The translations under genes and the position numbers were made by a program. This document shows, one piece after another, positions 1 through 12,970 of a stretch of DNA of 64,000 nt (within the stretch, counting starts at the first letter, position 1; every line of letters starts with the position of its first letter). The DNA is from Tetrahymena thermophila SB210 (Eukaryota > Ciliophora > Oligohymenophorea > Hymenostomatida > Tetrahymenidae): the NCBI RefSeq assembly GCF_000189635.1, contig NW_002476241.1, forward strand, positions 124,001 to 188,000, read 5' to 3'. The notes beneath the pieces are model-generated. The model saw only the letters and a program-made list of their open reading frames with translations, was not told the origin of the DNA and searched no databases.

Positions 1-883
1 CTTTTGTTCTTCAATCTTTTGACTAAAAAATTCCATTTTTTGTTTATATTCTTGCAATATGTCAGAAATCGATGTAATCTTATCAATCTCATTTACATTC
101 ACTTTTTCAGTCAACTGCCCAACAACTTGCTTAATATTTTCTATCTAAAATTATTGCAATTATTGTATTTCTTTTTTTAAGTTATCATTTTCATTTTTTA
201 TCTACTTTATAATGCTATCTTCATAGCTTTTTTACTAAAATGGATCTGTGTTCGACTTTTATTTAGAATGGCTCAAAGATTATTCTATATACTGCTGAGT
301 TGATTATTAGAATTGAGCCAACTACTTTTTTAGCTCCTCTTGATAATTTGTTTTAATGCTTGTCATTTCTTGAATCAGCTAATGATTTTAATCATGCAGC
401 TCTTTAATTTATCTATGTAACTTTAAATTTTCAAATCTTAACTCCTCCTTATCATGTTCAATCCTAGTATAATTAAGCTTTGAATTCGCTAGATTTCTCT
501 CCATAATGGTGATTTATTCTTCAAAGTATTCAAGCAAATCAATATTGCCTCCTGAAATAGAATAAAATAAATTTTAGATCAGCAAAAATTCACTTATGAA
601 ATTGAATAAATTTATACTTGCAATAAAATATACCTTGTATAATATCCTATCTTAGATTTGTTATCAAAGGTTGTACATCCGCATTTAGAATTACACTTTA
701 CAATATGGAAATATATGACGAATATAGATATTTGATGCTAGATTATTTAAGACTCTTCTATTCTTTTGATGTGAATGTCAATTATTTTAATGAATAATAT
801 TTATTTAAAATTTCTTTAGGTAATTCACTTTATTCTAGAAGGCTTTCTGCCACTGTTAGCAGATAATCATAAGTTAAATCCAT
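1..883 (-). CDS. Coiled-coil protein, N-terminal part (runs off the window)
   Basis: The start codon is at 883-881. Exon 1 is 634-883, a 82-base intron occupies 552-633, and exon 2 runs from 551 past the left edge, so about 267 residues are visible. The protein starts MDLTYDYLLTVAESLLEQ, a helical and acidic beginning. From about residue 85 to the window edge it is a long, charged, heptad-like helix rich in Glu, Lys and Gln, typical of coiled coils. There is no TGA in frame, and many Gln codons are TAA or TAG. The C-terminus is missing, so the family cannot be named. A cytoskeletal or ciliary/basal-body scaffold would be a guess based only on composition. The splice phase (one base carried over) is consistent across the intron. 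Confidence 0.8.
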
Positions 884-3800
884 TTATTAAACAAATTTTT
901 GTTATTGTATTTTGTAATGTTTTCTGATTAATTACTCAATTTTTGTTATTAATTTTTATCACCTTAATTTTTTTTTTCTGTTAAAAATATTGAAAATCTT
1001 ATTTTTTTTACCAATAGATTTAATTAACTCAATATATAAATAAATAAATACTTATAATTTTCTTAATTTAATATAACTATGATAGAATAAATTTTCTTCT
1101 ACAAAATTAACATCAAAAATTCATAATTGTAATGTGTCTGTCTGTCTAAATATGCATTTAATTATAGAATGCTCATAAAATCAAATAATTTAATAATCTC
1201 AAAAATATATTTTATAAATAAATTTAATAAATTCGAATGAAAAATATTTTTTGTTTATTGTTAAGTTTTATAATTTTTGTTACCGTATATGCTGTAATTA
1301 AGGTGCATAATGAAATCAGCTTTAACTAAGAATTTAAGCACCTCAGATAATTTTTATAAACATAAAATGCTTATATATTCCTACTGAATCATTTAGAAAA
1401 CATATATTAAAATAATAAAATCTTTAAAAATAAATCTTCAAAACAAGTCAAATAATTTAAACTTAAAAATATACTTACAGTTTTTAGTTATAATTTTGAG
1501 ATCCATTTTTATCTTGTAAAAAAATTAATAAATTATTATTGCCAGTCATTTATTTATTTATTTATATTCAATCTAGTTCTTATCTATTTAAAATTAATTA
1601 ATTAAAATCAAAAAGGAAAACCAAAAAGATTTTGTTATTAACTTACAATTAAATTAATATTGTTCTTTGAGCAAATATTACAAAATTTAAAGAATTTTTT
1701 CTTCATAAAGGTTAATTGTAGCTTAAATATGGCTATTTAAATTAATTAAGCATTAATAAAATGCCAGCTATATCTTTCTAAAATTATGAAAATTAATATT
1801 TTAAATCCTTTTAAATAAAAATGAATCCTGCAATATAAATAAATAAATTTGAGAAAAAGAAAATAAAATTCTAAAATAAATTAAAAAATGAATATATTAA
1901 GGGTTAGGATGGACTGAGTTTAGAATAAAATTTTTTTAAAAATTCATATTAATTCATAAATAAATTAAATAAAATTATAATTTAAATATTAAAATAAGCA
2001 AAGTTATGAATTGATAAAAGTACTCTTTTATATTTATAAATACTGCTTAATAACAATTTTAAATATATAAAAATATATTTATCTTTATACTTTTTAAATA
2101 AGCAGATAGATTAATTAATTGATAACTAAAAGGATAGATATATCAAACCAAATCAATCATTTACTCATTAATATACTTAAAGACTACAACAAAATTTCAG
2201 TATATAAATAATTGAATTATTCACAATTTAATATTTTATATTGTATTTATCTTTTTGTCAAAAAAACTGGCATTAAAAATTCTTAGGAAATAATAAAAGT
2301 GTTGGTGATTCGCTTAAACATCAATTAATTTCTTTTATGATAATGTAAAAGGAAATTATTCATTCAATAATCAAATAGTTATAATGAATATTTGCTATTT
2401 CATCTAATTATTTTGAATCTTTTTGAAATTTTTAATTAGCTTTCTAAATTTGTTTACACTATTAAAAAATTGGAAATAAATGAAAATTGATGTAATCATG
2501 AAAAAAACGATAATTAATTATTTGTTTTAATCAAAAAGTTAATCTTTTCCTATTATGTAGCTTTAATTATTTACTAAAAGATAAATATTTAATTGTTAAT
2601 TTGTATTTTATTGATGTATCTATGATGTTATTTTTTACCTTAATTTTTATGGAATTTTGTTAATTAAATAAATAAATCACATAATAAGATATTTATTATC
2701 AATAACGAAAATTATAAATAAAAGTTTAAAAATATTCCTACATAGCAATTAATAATTATTGTTATGCTTAAAATAAGTTCAGTTTTATAATATTGAAAGC
2801 TGCTTAAGATATCCTTATTTATTGTTATTGATAAAAAATATTTTGGTGTTTATTCTTTAATCAAATATTTTGATTTTAGAAATCAAACTATTTATAATCG
2901 GTAATTTATTGTCTGCATCATTATTTTTTGAGAATAATCCTTTTAATACAAATTATTAAACAAATTATTGCATTTCATATTATTTAAATATAATTTGAAT
3001 ATAAACTCATATGCTTTAATTTTAAAAGAAGCAATAAAATATGTTTATTTTAAATATGTTAAAAAGATTTTAGTTATTTTTATTTTCTCTCTAACTTTTA
3101 AATAAAAACACTTATTTTTATTTAGTGATATATTTATTTTTCATTTAGAACAGATTTTACAAAAATAAATTTAATTTGGATTAACCTTTAATTAATCCCA
3201 GTTACTCAAAATATAATAAAACAAAATCCTGAATTTTTTTATATTTGAATTAGATATTTATTAAAGTAAGGTTGTTAAATTTTTAGGAAAATATTTTAAT
3301 TTATAAAATAGACGATTAATAGCTGCTAATTAAGTAGATAAATATTCAAGAAAGAATTTTTTAATCAAGAAAAAATAAATATATTTTTATTTAGATTATG
3401 ACTGAGGATTGATAGTTTTTGAATTAACAACTATTTGAAGAAATCACTCTTAAAAATTTTAATTACAATTCAAGATAATTTTAGAATTTATTAAATTAAT
3501 TAGCGAAGTTACAGTTAAGCATATTTTTAATAATATATATCAAATTTATAATATTAATTTGTATAAATTCTTTTATAGCTTTCACAAATAAAATAGGATT
3601 TATTTTCCATTTTTGTAATTTATTTTTATAATAGCTATCTATATAAGTTTGTTTCACTAAAAAAATACTAAAAAACTGTTAAAAAATATATTATACTACC
3701 TGTTTTTGAGAATTGTTATCTTTTAATTAACATTCTATTGAAAAGGATATATCTGAAACTAATCAGAATAGATTAGTACTGGTGTAATAAGAAAGCATAA

Positions 3801-4650
3801 GAAATTTTTTGTTAAAATAAATTTCTTAAATTTGACAGATTAAAAAAGAAAAAAATAATAAGAAATCTATACTTATTTTCATATAGGTTGTATGCAATTG
3901 ACTTAAAGCTTTAAAATAAATTTAAAAGTTTATGAATTTATCTTTTATGTTTAACTTCTTTATGAAAATAATTTATTTTATTTTGTTAATCCTATCAAAA
4001 ACTAATAAATTTTATATCAAATTATAAATAAAGGTATATATATACTTAAATACGTTAAACAAAATCAATAATTAATTTGACCAAAAAAATATCAATAGAA
4101 AGAATTCAAAATGAGAATAATTCTTTTAATTTAAAAATCTAAGATGATCATTTCTATTAAATAATTTTTTTGAAAATTAATTAATCTTTTAATATATAAG
4201 CATTGGATGAACCTTATTTCAAATAAATCTCAGAGTTTTATGCCTCAACCTTAATACCTATTTATTTTTTCTTTTGAATTTATAGAGACTTTGAAATTTA
4301 CAATAAATAAAATAACACACTAATTTTACATCTTTTTTATTTTTCTTTACTCATTTAACCTCAAATTAAGAATCATTTTCTTATCTGTAAAGATAATTTA
4401 TTTTTGATTACTTTAATAACTAATTTTAGGTTTTATTACATGATTAGGGTATTTACTTTTATTGAACTATTGAATTTAGTATTTATCAGATTTTTTTCCA
4501 AATTTTATGATTACAACTAATGATTTTGGTAAGATTTCATCTTATTATTAAGTTTTTTACCTTAAAAATATGAGCTTTTCTAAAATAATAATTTATTTAA
4601 TCCATATAAATTTCTTAAAAATTTATCTACTTTCATAAATAAGCTATTAA
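884..4650. other. AT-rich spacer, first half of a duplicated block
   Basis: No open frame with coding character was found. From about 1790 onward this DNA aligns, with many substitutions and small indels, to about 6350-9229. It therefore forms the left flank of a tandem duplication. It consists of A/T runs and AAATA-type repeats. It must contain the promoter of the plus-strand transporter at 4651, but no specific element can be pointed to. Confidence 0.6.
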
Positions 4651-6350
4651 ATGAATAAAAACAATTAGTCTTTGAATTGCACTACTTAAAATTCTTTAAG
4701 TATCAACCTTGCTAAGACCGATTCTGATCGTACTGTAAGCTCCTGTAGTACTTATTCTGATACCTCTAACTCAGGTTCAGGCAATTCTTTTATTGAAACT
4801 AAAAGACTATGGATGCTTCCTCTCATTTCTAGCATTACCTTTGGAGCTTTCTTTAATGTTTAATTTTAATCATTTATTAAGCAGTAGCTTATGGATTAAA
4901 TGCATATGAACAACAATGATTACGCTTTGTTTGTACTTATTCCCACTATACCAAATATTCCTTTAGATTTGGTTATTGGTCCAATTCTTGATACTATTGG
5001 AGCTCGTTTGGGAATCATTATATCAACTGTTTTTGTAGCTATTGGTCTCGCAATTTGCATGATTTCTATTAGTTGTCACTCTTTCACAGGACTTATATTT
5101 GGAAAATCACTCTTATCTGTCGCTGCTGAAGCTCAAGGTATCGGACAAGGCTGTGTAGCTGGAAAATGGTTTACTCAAAAGGGTCTAGCCATGGTATTTA
5201 CTGTCCTTAGTTTCCTTAACAAAGTTGCTAGCTCTTCTTCTGGTATCATTTATCCTAACCTTTATAACTCTTCTGGTAGCGTTATGACTCCTCTTGGAAT
5301 AGGATTAGGATGTATTTTACTTACAATTATAGTTTCAGTAGGTATTTATATTTTAGACAAAAGGGCAGATGAATATGAACCAGCTAAAAATAATGAAAAC
5401 TAGGTAGAAAAACCAAAGCTATAGTTTAGTGATATTAAAAAATATGATAAGATGTTTTGGTTTATTGCTTTGCAATGTCCACTTATGTTTGGAGCATTCT
5501 ATTCATTCATGAATTACTTATAGAGCATCTTAATTACCAAATTTTTTATTGATAAAACGACTGCAAGTGAATTGGTTTCAATCCCATACTGGATTGCAAT
5601 GACAACTCCAATATTCGGTATTTTAGCTGATAAATACGGAAAGAGACTTTATTTCATGTGTTGCACCACATTTTTATCTTTTCTTTCAGCTCTTATTTTG
5701 CTCCTAGTTCCTACTGGTGAAAACTATCCTGCTGTTTACATTTCTTTGATTATCTTTGGTGTATTTTTAAGTATGATGTGTTGCTTTTTATATCCAAACC
5801 TTCCACTCCTCTCTGAAAAATACTTACTAAGTACTGCATTTGCAATTTGCTATGCTACAAAAAACGCAGGCACTGCTATTTTGAATTATTTAGGAGGTTT
5901 GATAATGAAGAATGACAACTCTGGATATAACAACTTCTTGATAACATTTTTGTTTATATATTTAACAGCTTTCATAATTTCTATCGGAATCACATTATAT
6001 GATCGTAAGCATGGCGGAATTATTAATTCCAATACTCCTTAACGCTATCTTGAATATATCAAACAAAGAAGAAATGGATCAACAATAAATTGAATAAAAA
6101 ATTTGTCGTTTTTAATATATATAATTATTGAACTTAAAACCTTAAACAAATTTATATTTTATACAGTTTTCTTAAAACTGCTTATAAATAGTTGTTTTTT
6201 AAATTTAGTTTGTTTATTTATATGTATATGCTTAGAAAATTTTTCATATTTAGTAAATTCATATCTAAAAATATTTGAGATGTCCAAAATAATAATTTTT
6301 TACTCATTTATTAAATGAAATGTATTTTCGAAAATAAAAAATTTTCTTTA
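1790..6350 (+). repeat. Tandem duplication, unit A (about 4.58 kb)
   Basis: The unit contains a diverged noncoding left part and a highly conserved transporter gene. The offset to unit B in the gene is exactly 4579 bases (4900 matches 9479, 5572 matches 10151). Matching blocks outside the gene include the stretches near 2870-3010 and 7440-7560 and near 3120-3260 and 7680-7800. Edges are approximate because the flanks are diverged and low in complexity. Confidence 0.75.
4651..6093 (+). CDS. MFSD1-like major facilitator transporter, copy 1
   Basis: This is a single-exon gene of 480 residues ending at TGA 6091-6093. The first 45 residues are polar and Ser-rich and likely cytosolic; the rest is hydrophobic and fits 12 membrane spans. 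Two MFS motif-A loops are visible: GPILDTIGARLG near residues 110-121 (after span 2) and GILADKYGKR near 323-332 (after span 8). The spacing and the second half resemble MFSD1-type transporters, in animals lysosomal peptide exporters; this is family knowledge, and the substrate here is inferred and uncertain. TAA and TAG interrupt the gene many times, so a standard-code reading splits it. A near-identical copy lies 4579 bases downstream, and a decayed third copy lies further on. The start is the first ATG of the conserved frame. Confidence 0.9.
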
Positions 6351-6606
6351 AAAATTATTTATTTATTTTCGAAAGATTTTAAATAAAAAGGAATTCTATA
6401 AAATAAATAAATTCTATATTAGGGTTTTTTTAAAATATCACATTAATTAAATAACAAATTTTTTAAATTTACAATCTTAATATTACAATATGTATTCAAA
6501 GGTATGAATTTAGAAAAGTATTACTTTCTATTTATGGATTTACTTAATAAAGACTCCAATTAATAAAAAGATATTTCACATTTATACTTTTTAGATAGGC
6601 ATATAT

Positions 6607-6630
6607 ACAGACAGACAGACAGACAGACAG
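6607..6630. repeat. (ACAG)6 microsatellite
   Basis: Six perfect ACAG units are followed by a GATAGAAA-type imperfect tail. The run has no counterpart at the matching place of unit A (about 2100), so it arose or expanded after the duplication. Confidence 0.95.
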
Positions 6631-7880
6631 ATTGATAGAAAGATAGAAAGCTTAATTACTTTAAAGAGATATAAATATAATCTAGCCAGTCAACCATTTT
6701 ACACTCATTTATCTACTTAAAAGCATAAATAAAAACTTAAGTGTATTTTTATATTAAAATAAATAAGTAAACTATTTGCAATTTAATATTTTATACAAAA
6801 ATGGAAGCCCACTTACTTACATTTTTTCAAAAAAACTCAAGGTATTAATCATTCTTAGGATTTAATCAAAATGTTGATATAATATGTAAACTCCAATTAT
6901 AATTTTTGATGGGAGTGTAAATTATAAAATTCGACCATAAAATTATTAAAATTAATATTTGCTATTTCTCCATGTTTTTAATTCTTTGAAAATTATTAAT
7001 TAGTTTTCCAAATATGTTTATTTACACTAATATATTTGAAATAAATTAAAATTGAATTAATCAGTCATAATAATTTATATAAATCAAAAAATTAATTAAT
7101 TCTTCTTATCTAATTTTGATTATTTACTCAATATACCTATACAACTTTTATTGTATTTTATTGATTCATGATGTTACACTTTCCATTAATTATTATGGAT
7201 TTTTGCTTTTTAAATAAATATATAAATCCCATGACGACATGATAATTATGATTAATAAGGAATTTAAAAAATAAAAGTTTAAATAAAAATACTCTAAAAT
7301 TTGTAATTAGTCATAAAATATTATTATTGTTATGCTCTAAAGTTTTATAATTTTCTAAGCTGTTAAAGATGTCTCCTAATTTAATCCTACTAATGAAAAA
7401 AATACTTTGATATTTAACTATTGTTCCTCTTAAATCAAATTATTCATAGTCATCAATTTATTGTCAACGTCATTTGATTTTTTTGAGAATAATTCTTTTA
7501 ATATAAAATTAGAAACAATTTTCTACTTTTCAGATTATTTAAATATAATTTGAATACAAACTCCTCTGATTTCATTTTAAAAGAAGCAATAAATTATCCC
7601 TTATATATGTTAAAAATATTTAAATAATTTTTATTGAAATAATAACATCTATTTTTACAATATTTTCTTGACATATAAATATTAAACTTTTCATTTAGAT
7701 TAGGTGGTTTCGCAAAAAAATATTTATTTTGGATAACCTTTAATTAATGCTTGTTACTCAAAATATAATGAAAATAATCCTTAATGATTTTATTTTTGAA
7801 TAATATTAATATGCTAAAGTAAGATTGCTAAGTTTTTCGAAAACATTTTAATTCATAAAATAGATTATTAATGTAAACAC

Positions 7881-7910
7881 CTAATTAATTAATTAATTAA
7901 TTAAATAAAT
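7881..7910. repeat. (AATT)n microsatellite
   Basis: Six AATT units in a row run into AAATAAAT. The matching spot of unit A (near 3325) has only one or two units. Confidence 0.85.
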
Positions 7911-9229
7911 ATTAACCAAAGAACTTTTTATTTTCTAGAAAAATACATTTTTATTTAGACTTTGATTGATGATAGAAATATTTTGAAAAGCTTTTGGAGA
8001 ACCACTCAAAAAAATATTTACAGCAATTCAAATTAATTTTAGGATAATAAATAAATTTGATTAGAAAAATAATTGTTAAGCATATATTTAATGATATATA
8101 TGAAATTTTTAATATCTATTTTTAAATAAATTCTTTTTTGTATTAATAAATAAAATAAGAGAATCCATTTATGTAATTTACTTTTATCACAGTTATATAT
8201 GTTGGTTGATTTCGCTAAAATAAATACTAAAGAAACTGATAAAAAAAATATCAGTTTTTAAAAAATTATTGTTTTCAATGGCCATTTTATCTTTCTATCT
8301 ATCTATATAGATACATCTCAAAGTGAATAGAAAATATTAGAATTAGTGTGATAAGAAATCATAAGAAAAATTTTTGTCAAAACTAAGTTTCTTATACAAT
8401 TAATTAACTAATTAAAAGAAAAAAAGGAAAAAAATATTATAATTTTATACTCGTTTTCAAATATTGACTTAAAAATTTTATATAAATTTAAAAGTTTATC
8501 AGTTTATTGTTTATGTTAGACTTATATTTGAGAATAATTTATTTTATTTTGTTAATCCAATCAACAGCTAATAAATTTTACTTCAAAAAATAAATTAAGG
8601 TAAATAACTAAATACATTAAACAAAAAATATACTTAATTTCAATTTATTAATATCTAGAATTCAAATTGAGAATGAATGACTGATTTTTTTATTTTATTT
8701 TCTGAGATAATGGTTTCTGTAAAATAAATTTTTTTGACAAATTTAATTAATATTTCAAAAAAAAAACAGCAATTAGGTTAGCCTTATTTCAAATAAATTC
8801 AAAGTTTTATGCTTTAACCTTATTATAATTAAAAGCTACTTCGAAATTATTACAATCTAAAAGTATACTAATGTGACAGTCTTTTTATTTGTCTTTATTT
8901 TTGTAATATCAAATTTAGAATTATTTTGCTGTTTAATGCTTTTCTGTAAAGATATGTTTATTATTGATTACTTTACTTACTAATTTAAGGTTATTTTTAA
9001 GATTAGGCGATTTACTTTTTACTAATTATTGAAATCTAAGAAATTATCAGATTTTTTCCCTTAATTTTAAGATTACTGCTAATCATTTATGATAAGCGTG
9101 TTTCTTATTAATAGGTTTTACCTTAAAAATATGATTTATATATTTTATAATTTTATTATAATTTATTTTATCCATATAAATTTCCTTAAAAGATAGATTA
9201 CATACTTTCATAAATAAGTTAGTTATTTA

Positions 9230-10678
9230 ATGAGTAAAAGCGATTAGTCTGTGAATTGTACAACTTAAGATTCTTTAAGCATCAATCTTGCTAAGGCAGA
9301 TGATGATCGTACTGTAAGCTCCTGCAGTACTTATTCTGATACCTCTAACTCAGGTTCAGGCAATTCTTTTATTGAAACTAAAAGACTATGGATGCTTCCT
9401 CTCATTTCTAGCATTACGTTTGGAGCTTTCTTTAATGTTTAATTTTAATCATTTATTAAGCAGTAGCTTATGGATTAAATGCATATGAACAACAATGATT
9501 ACGCTTTGTTTGTACTTATTCCCACTATACCAAATATTCCTTTAGATTTGGTTATAGGTCCAATTCTTGATATTATTGGAGCTCGTTTGGGAATCATTAT
9601 ATCAACTGTTTTTGTAGCTATTGGTCTCGCAATTTGCATGATTTCTATTAGTTGTCACTCTTTCGCAGGACTTATATTTGGAAAATCACTCTTATCTGTC
9701 GCTGCTGAAGCTCAAGGTATCGGACAAGGCTGTGTAGCTGGAAAATGGTTTACTCAAAAGGGTCTAGCAATGGTATTTACTGTCCTTAGTTTCCTTAACA
9801 AAGTTGCTAGCTCTTCTTCTGGTATCATTTATCCTAATCTTTATAACTCTTCTGGTAGCGTTATGACTCCTCTTGGAATAGGATTAGGATGTATTTTACT
9901 TACAATTATAGTTTCAGTAGGTATTTATATTTTAGACAAAAGGGCAGATGAATATGAACCAGCTAAAAATAATGAAAACTAGGTAGAAAAACCAAAGCTA
10001 TAGTTTAGTGATATTAAAAAATATGATAAGATGTTTTGGTTAATTGCTTTGTAATGTCCGCTTATGTTTGGAGCATTCTATTCATTCATGAATTACTTAT
10101 AGAGCATCTTAATTACCAAATTTTTTATTGATAAAACGACTGCAAGTGAATTGGTTTCAATCCCATACTGGATTGCAATGACAACTCCGATATTCGGTAT
10201 TTTAGCTGATAAATACGGAAAGAGACTTTATTTCATGTGTTGCACGACATTTTTATCTTTTCTTTCAGCTCTTATTTTGCTCCTAGTTCCTACTGGTGAA
10301 AACTATCCTGCTGTTTACATTTCTTTAATTATATTTGGTATATTTTTAAGCATGATGTGTTGCTTTTTATATCCAAACCTTCCTCTCCTCTCTGAAAAAT
10401 ACTTATTAAGTACTGCATTTGCAATTTGCTATGCTACAAAAAATGCAGGTACTGCTATTTTGAATTATTTAGGAGGTTTGATAATGAAGAATGACAACTC
10501 TGGATATAACAACTTCTTGATAACATTTTTGTTTATATATTTAACAGCTTTTATAATTTCTATCGGAATCACATTATATGATCGTAAGCATGGCGGAATT
10601 ATTAATTCCAATACTCCTTAACGCTATCTTGAATATATCAAACAAAGAAGAAACTAATAAGCCACAAATACAAATTGA
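9230..10678 (+). CDS. MFSD1-like major facilitator transporter, copy 2
   Basis: This single-exon gene of 482 residues ends at TGA 10676-10678. It is collinear with copy 1. The first about 28 residues differ at several positions (start MSKSDQSVNC instead of MNKNNQSLNC), and the last few residues differ. The core differs by only a handful of conservative changes, for example Thr to Ile in the first motif-A loop (GPILDIIGARLG) and a Thr to Ala, a Phe to Leu and a Val to Ile. Both motif-A loops and all hydrophobic spans are retained, so it should be functional. A Gln written CAA in copy 1 (5473-5475) is TAA here (10052-10054). The role is inferred as for copy 1: a polytopic transporter, perhaps of a lysosome-like or other endomembrane compartment. 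Confidence 0.9.
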
Positions 10679-12548
10679 AAAAAAAATTTGTATTTTTTAA
10701 TTTATATAATTATTGAACTTAAAACCTTATACAAATTTATATTTTACACAGTTTTCTTAAAATAGCTTATAAAATGAGCAGCTCTTCTTTAAAAATATTT
10801 TATTTAATTATTTGAATAAAATTGACTTAAAAAAAATTAATTAATTTTAAAATCTTAAAAAATTATTTTATTTAAATTTAAAATGTTAAAAACTTTCATA
10901 AAGTATTTAAGATATCGAAAATAATAAATTTTCATATTCAAAAGCTCTTTTATTGAATGTTCTTTGGAAAAAAAATTGAGAACAAATTTTATTTAAAGAT
11001 ATTTTATTTGATCTCACCCAACAATCATAAATCAAACAAATATCATAATAAAAAATACTTCTATAGCTTACTTAATTTTTTAAATTTTGTGATATTTAAA
11101 AGAAATTTAATACATTCTTATATTACTAAAATAATTTGTTTTTAAAAAAATTGTTTAATCAGCTATTTATTGCTAAAACATACATCTTTGTATTTACAGT
11201 GCAACAAGTGTCATTTCAGAATAAAAATTAATATATAAACTCAATTAATTTCAAAGGCTTATATTCTCAATAGATAATATTTATTAGAAATTAAAAATAA
11301 AAAAAATGCTAAAATTTTCCATTTTTAAAAACATAAGAAGAAAATACATAATAGAAGATAAAAACTCTTTATCTCAAGAGTAAAGGATAAATGTATTCTA
11401 TGAAGCTGACATAAAATATTAAATAGATAATTCAACTTTTTTCATATTTTATTTGTATGGGAAGATAAGATGTTATTTCTATTATATAAAATTTTGTATA
11501 TAAAAATAAATAAATAAATAATTGAAATTTATATGATATTTGTCAATAATTATGAAAGTTATAATTAAAAATTCAAAAATATTATTAAACATTGATAAAA
11601 AAATAATTTGATATTTAGATATTATTTGTCTATTAATAAAAAAAATAAATAAATATTTAAAATTTTAATAAATTAAAATACTATTCTAATTCATTTATTC
11701 TTATATCATATTATTTGAGAATAATCCTTTTACCTTTAATTGAATCAACTTTTATTTTTTAAATTATTTAAATATTATTTTATATATTTTTCACTGATTG
11801 ATTTTCAAAGCAAGCAAGAAAGAAAGAAAGCAAGTAAGAATTAAACTATCTTTTAAATATTGTTGAGCATCTTAAATAGTTTTGTACTCTCTAATTTATT
11901 AAACTTTCCTATAAAATATATATTTATAACATAATTTTTGCCATTAATTTGAATTCTATTTTTATCATTCAGATTGGATTTTGTAAAAAAAATAAATTTA
12001 AAATAACTTTTGGTTTATGATTGTTACTCTAAAAATAAAGAGAAAAATCCTGATCTTTTTATATTTTTTGAATAGCATTATTAAATTCTTTTGAAATGAT
12101 TTTAACATATATAATATCTGATAAGTGCAAGTGTTAAGCAAGTAGAAAGAAAAGTATTTTATTAATCATAAATCATTAAATATCAAAAAAGAAACACTTT
12201 TTGCTTCTTTCTTATTTACATATTTCCTTCCTTTTGAATTAAATTTAAATTATTTATATCACACCACACACATTAGTCAGAATTAACTGCTCAATTTAAA
12301 GTTACAGGAAGGGAACATTATAAAATTTTTCTAAATTACAATTTTATCAATTAAAAAATACCATTCTTAAACTAAATTAATTAATATGAAAAATAATTAT
12401 TTATATCATTTAACAGAATTAAAAGATTAAAATTATTCCAAAATTTGTTAATATGCTACTTTTTTATTTCCTAAAATAATAATATTCTCTCTTTTAAATA
12501 TTAAAATTTTAATTTGCAAAAGTTTCATTTGAAATCAAAAGAAGTCAT
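10679..12548. other. AT-rich spacer with a third, decayed duplication unit
   Basis: From about 11690 the DNA matches blocks of units A and B. Examples are the ATTTGAGAATAATCCTTTTA block near 11715, and the stretch near 11940-12075 that matches 3120-3260. The order is the same as in the intact units. No gene is present. A short GCAA/GAAA/GTAA tract lies at 11807-11838. Confidence 0.55.
11807..11838. repeat. Imperfect AAGC/AAGA tetranucleotide tract
   Basis: Runs of GCAA, GAAA and GTAA units alternate over about 30 bases. It is one of many four-base repeats in the spacers of this window. Confidence 0.8.
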
Positions 12549-12740
12549 TCAATAAGTATTAACAATTAGACTGTAAATTTTTAATACTAAAAGTTCATTA
12601 AGTATCAATCCTGCGCAAGCTAAAGCTCATCACAATCAAAATTTGTATAGCACATACTCTGATTCATTTAAAACTGTTTAAATAAATACTTTTATAGAAA
12701 GCAAAACAATTTCAAACTCTCTCAGTATTTAAAAATTTAA
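12549..12740 (+). pseudogene. Relic of the MFSD1-like transporter N-terminus (third copy)
   Basis: The stretch aligns to the first about 60 codons of the transporters. Recognisable pieces are the TTAAGTATCAATCCTGC region (matching codons around SINLA), then ACATACTCTGATTC (matching the STYSDT region), then TTTTATAGAAAGCAAAAC (matching SFIETKR). The initiator ATG has become ATA, there are small indels, and the homology stops before the first membrane span. It lies at the expected place at the end of a third diverged unit. It cannot encode a transporter. Confidence 0.75.
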
Positions 12741-12970
12741 TGAATACTAAAATGCAATTTTCAGTAGGTAAATTTTTATAAAATTAATTTCATTTAAAAA
12801 ATAGATAAATTTGGTTAAAAGTTTTAAAAGAATTCAACAAGGAAATAATTTAAATTTGTGAAAAAAGTAATGAAGCCCTTTTAAAAAAAAATATTTTATA
12901 TTTATAATTTAGAAATTAATTGAATATATAAAGAGACATAAATTCATTTTATTAATAATATGTTTTTCAT

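Larger units (their letters stand above)
6094..9229. other. AT-rich spacer between the two transporter copies
   Basis: The first about 100 bases still match the DNA after copy 2, that is, a shared 3' flank. From about 6350 on, the sequence is a diverged copy of 1790-4650. It contains an (ACAG)n run at 6607-6630 and an (AATT)n run at 7881-7904. No gene is seen; the short open frames here lack coding character. Confidence 0.6.
6350..10780 (+). repeat. Tandem duplication, unit B
   Basis: This is the second unit of the tandem array. Its noncoding left part is clearly related to unit A but heavily diverged, whereas its gene (9230-10678) differs from copy 1 by only a few per cent. Similarity continues about 100 bases past the stop codon. 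The contrast in divergence is discussed in the findings. Confidence 0.75.
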
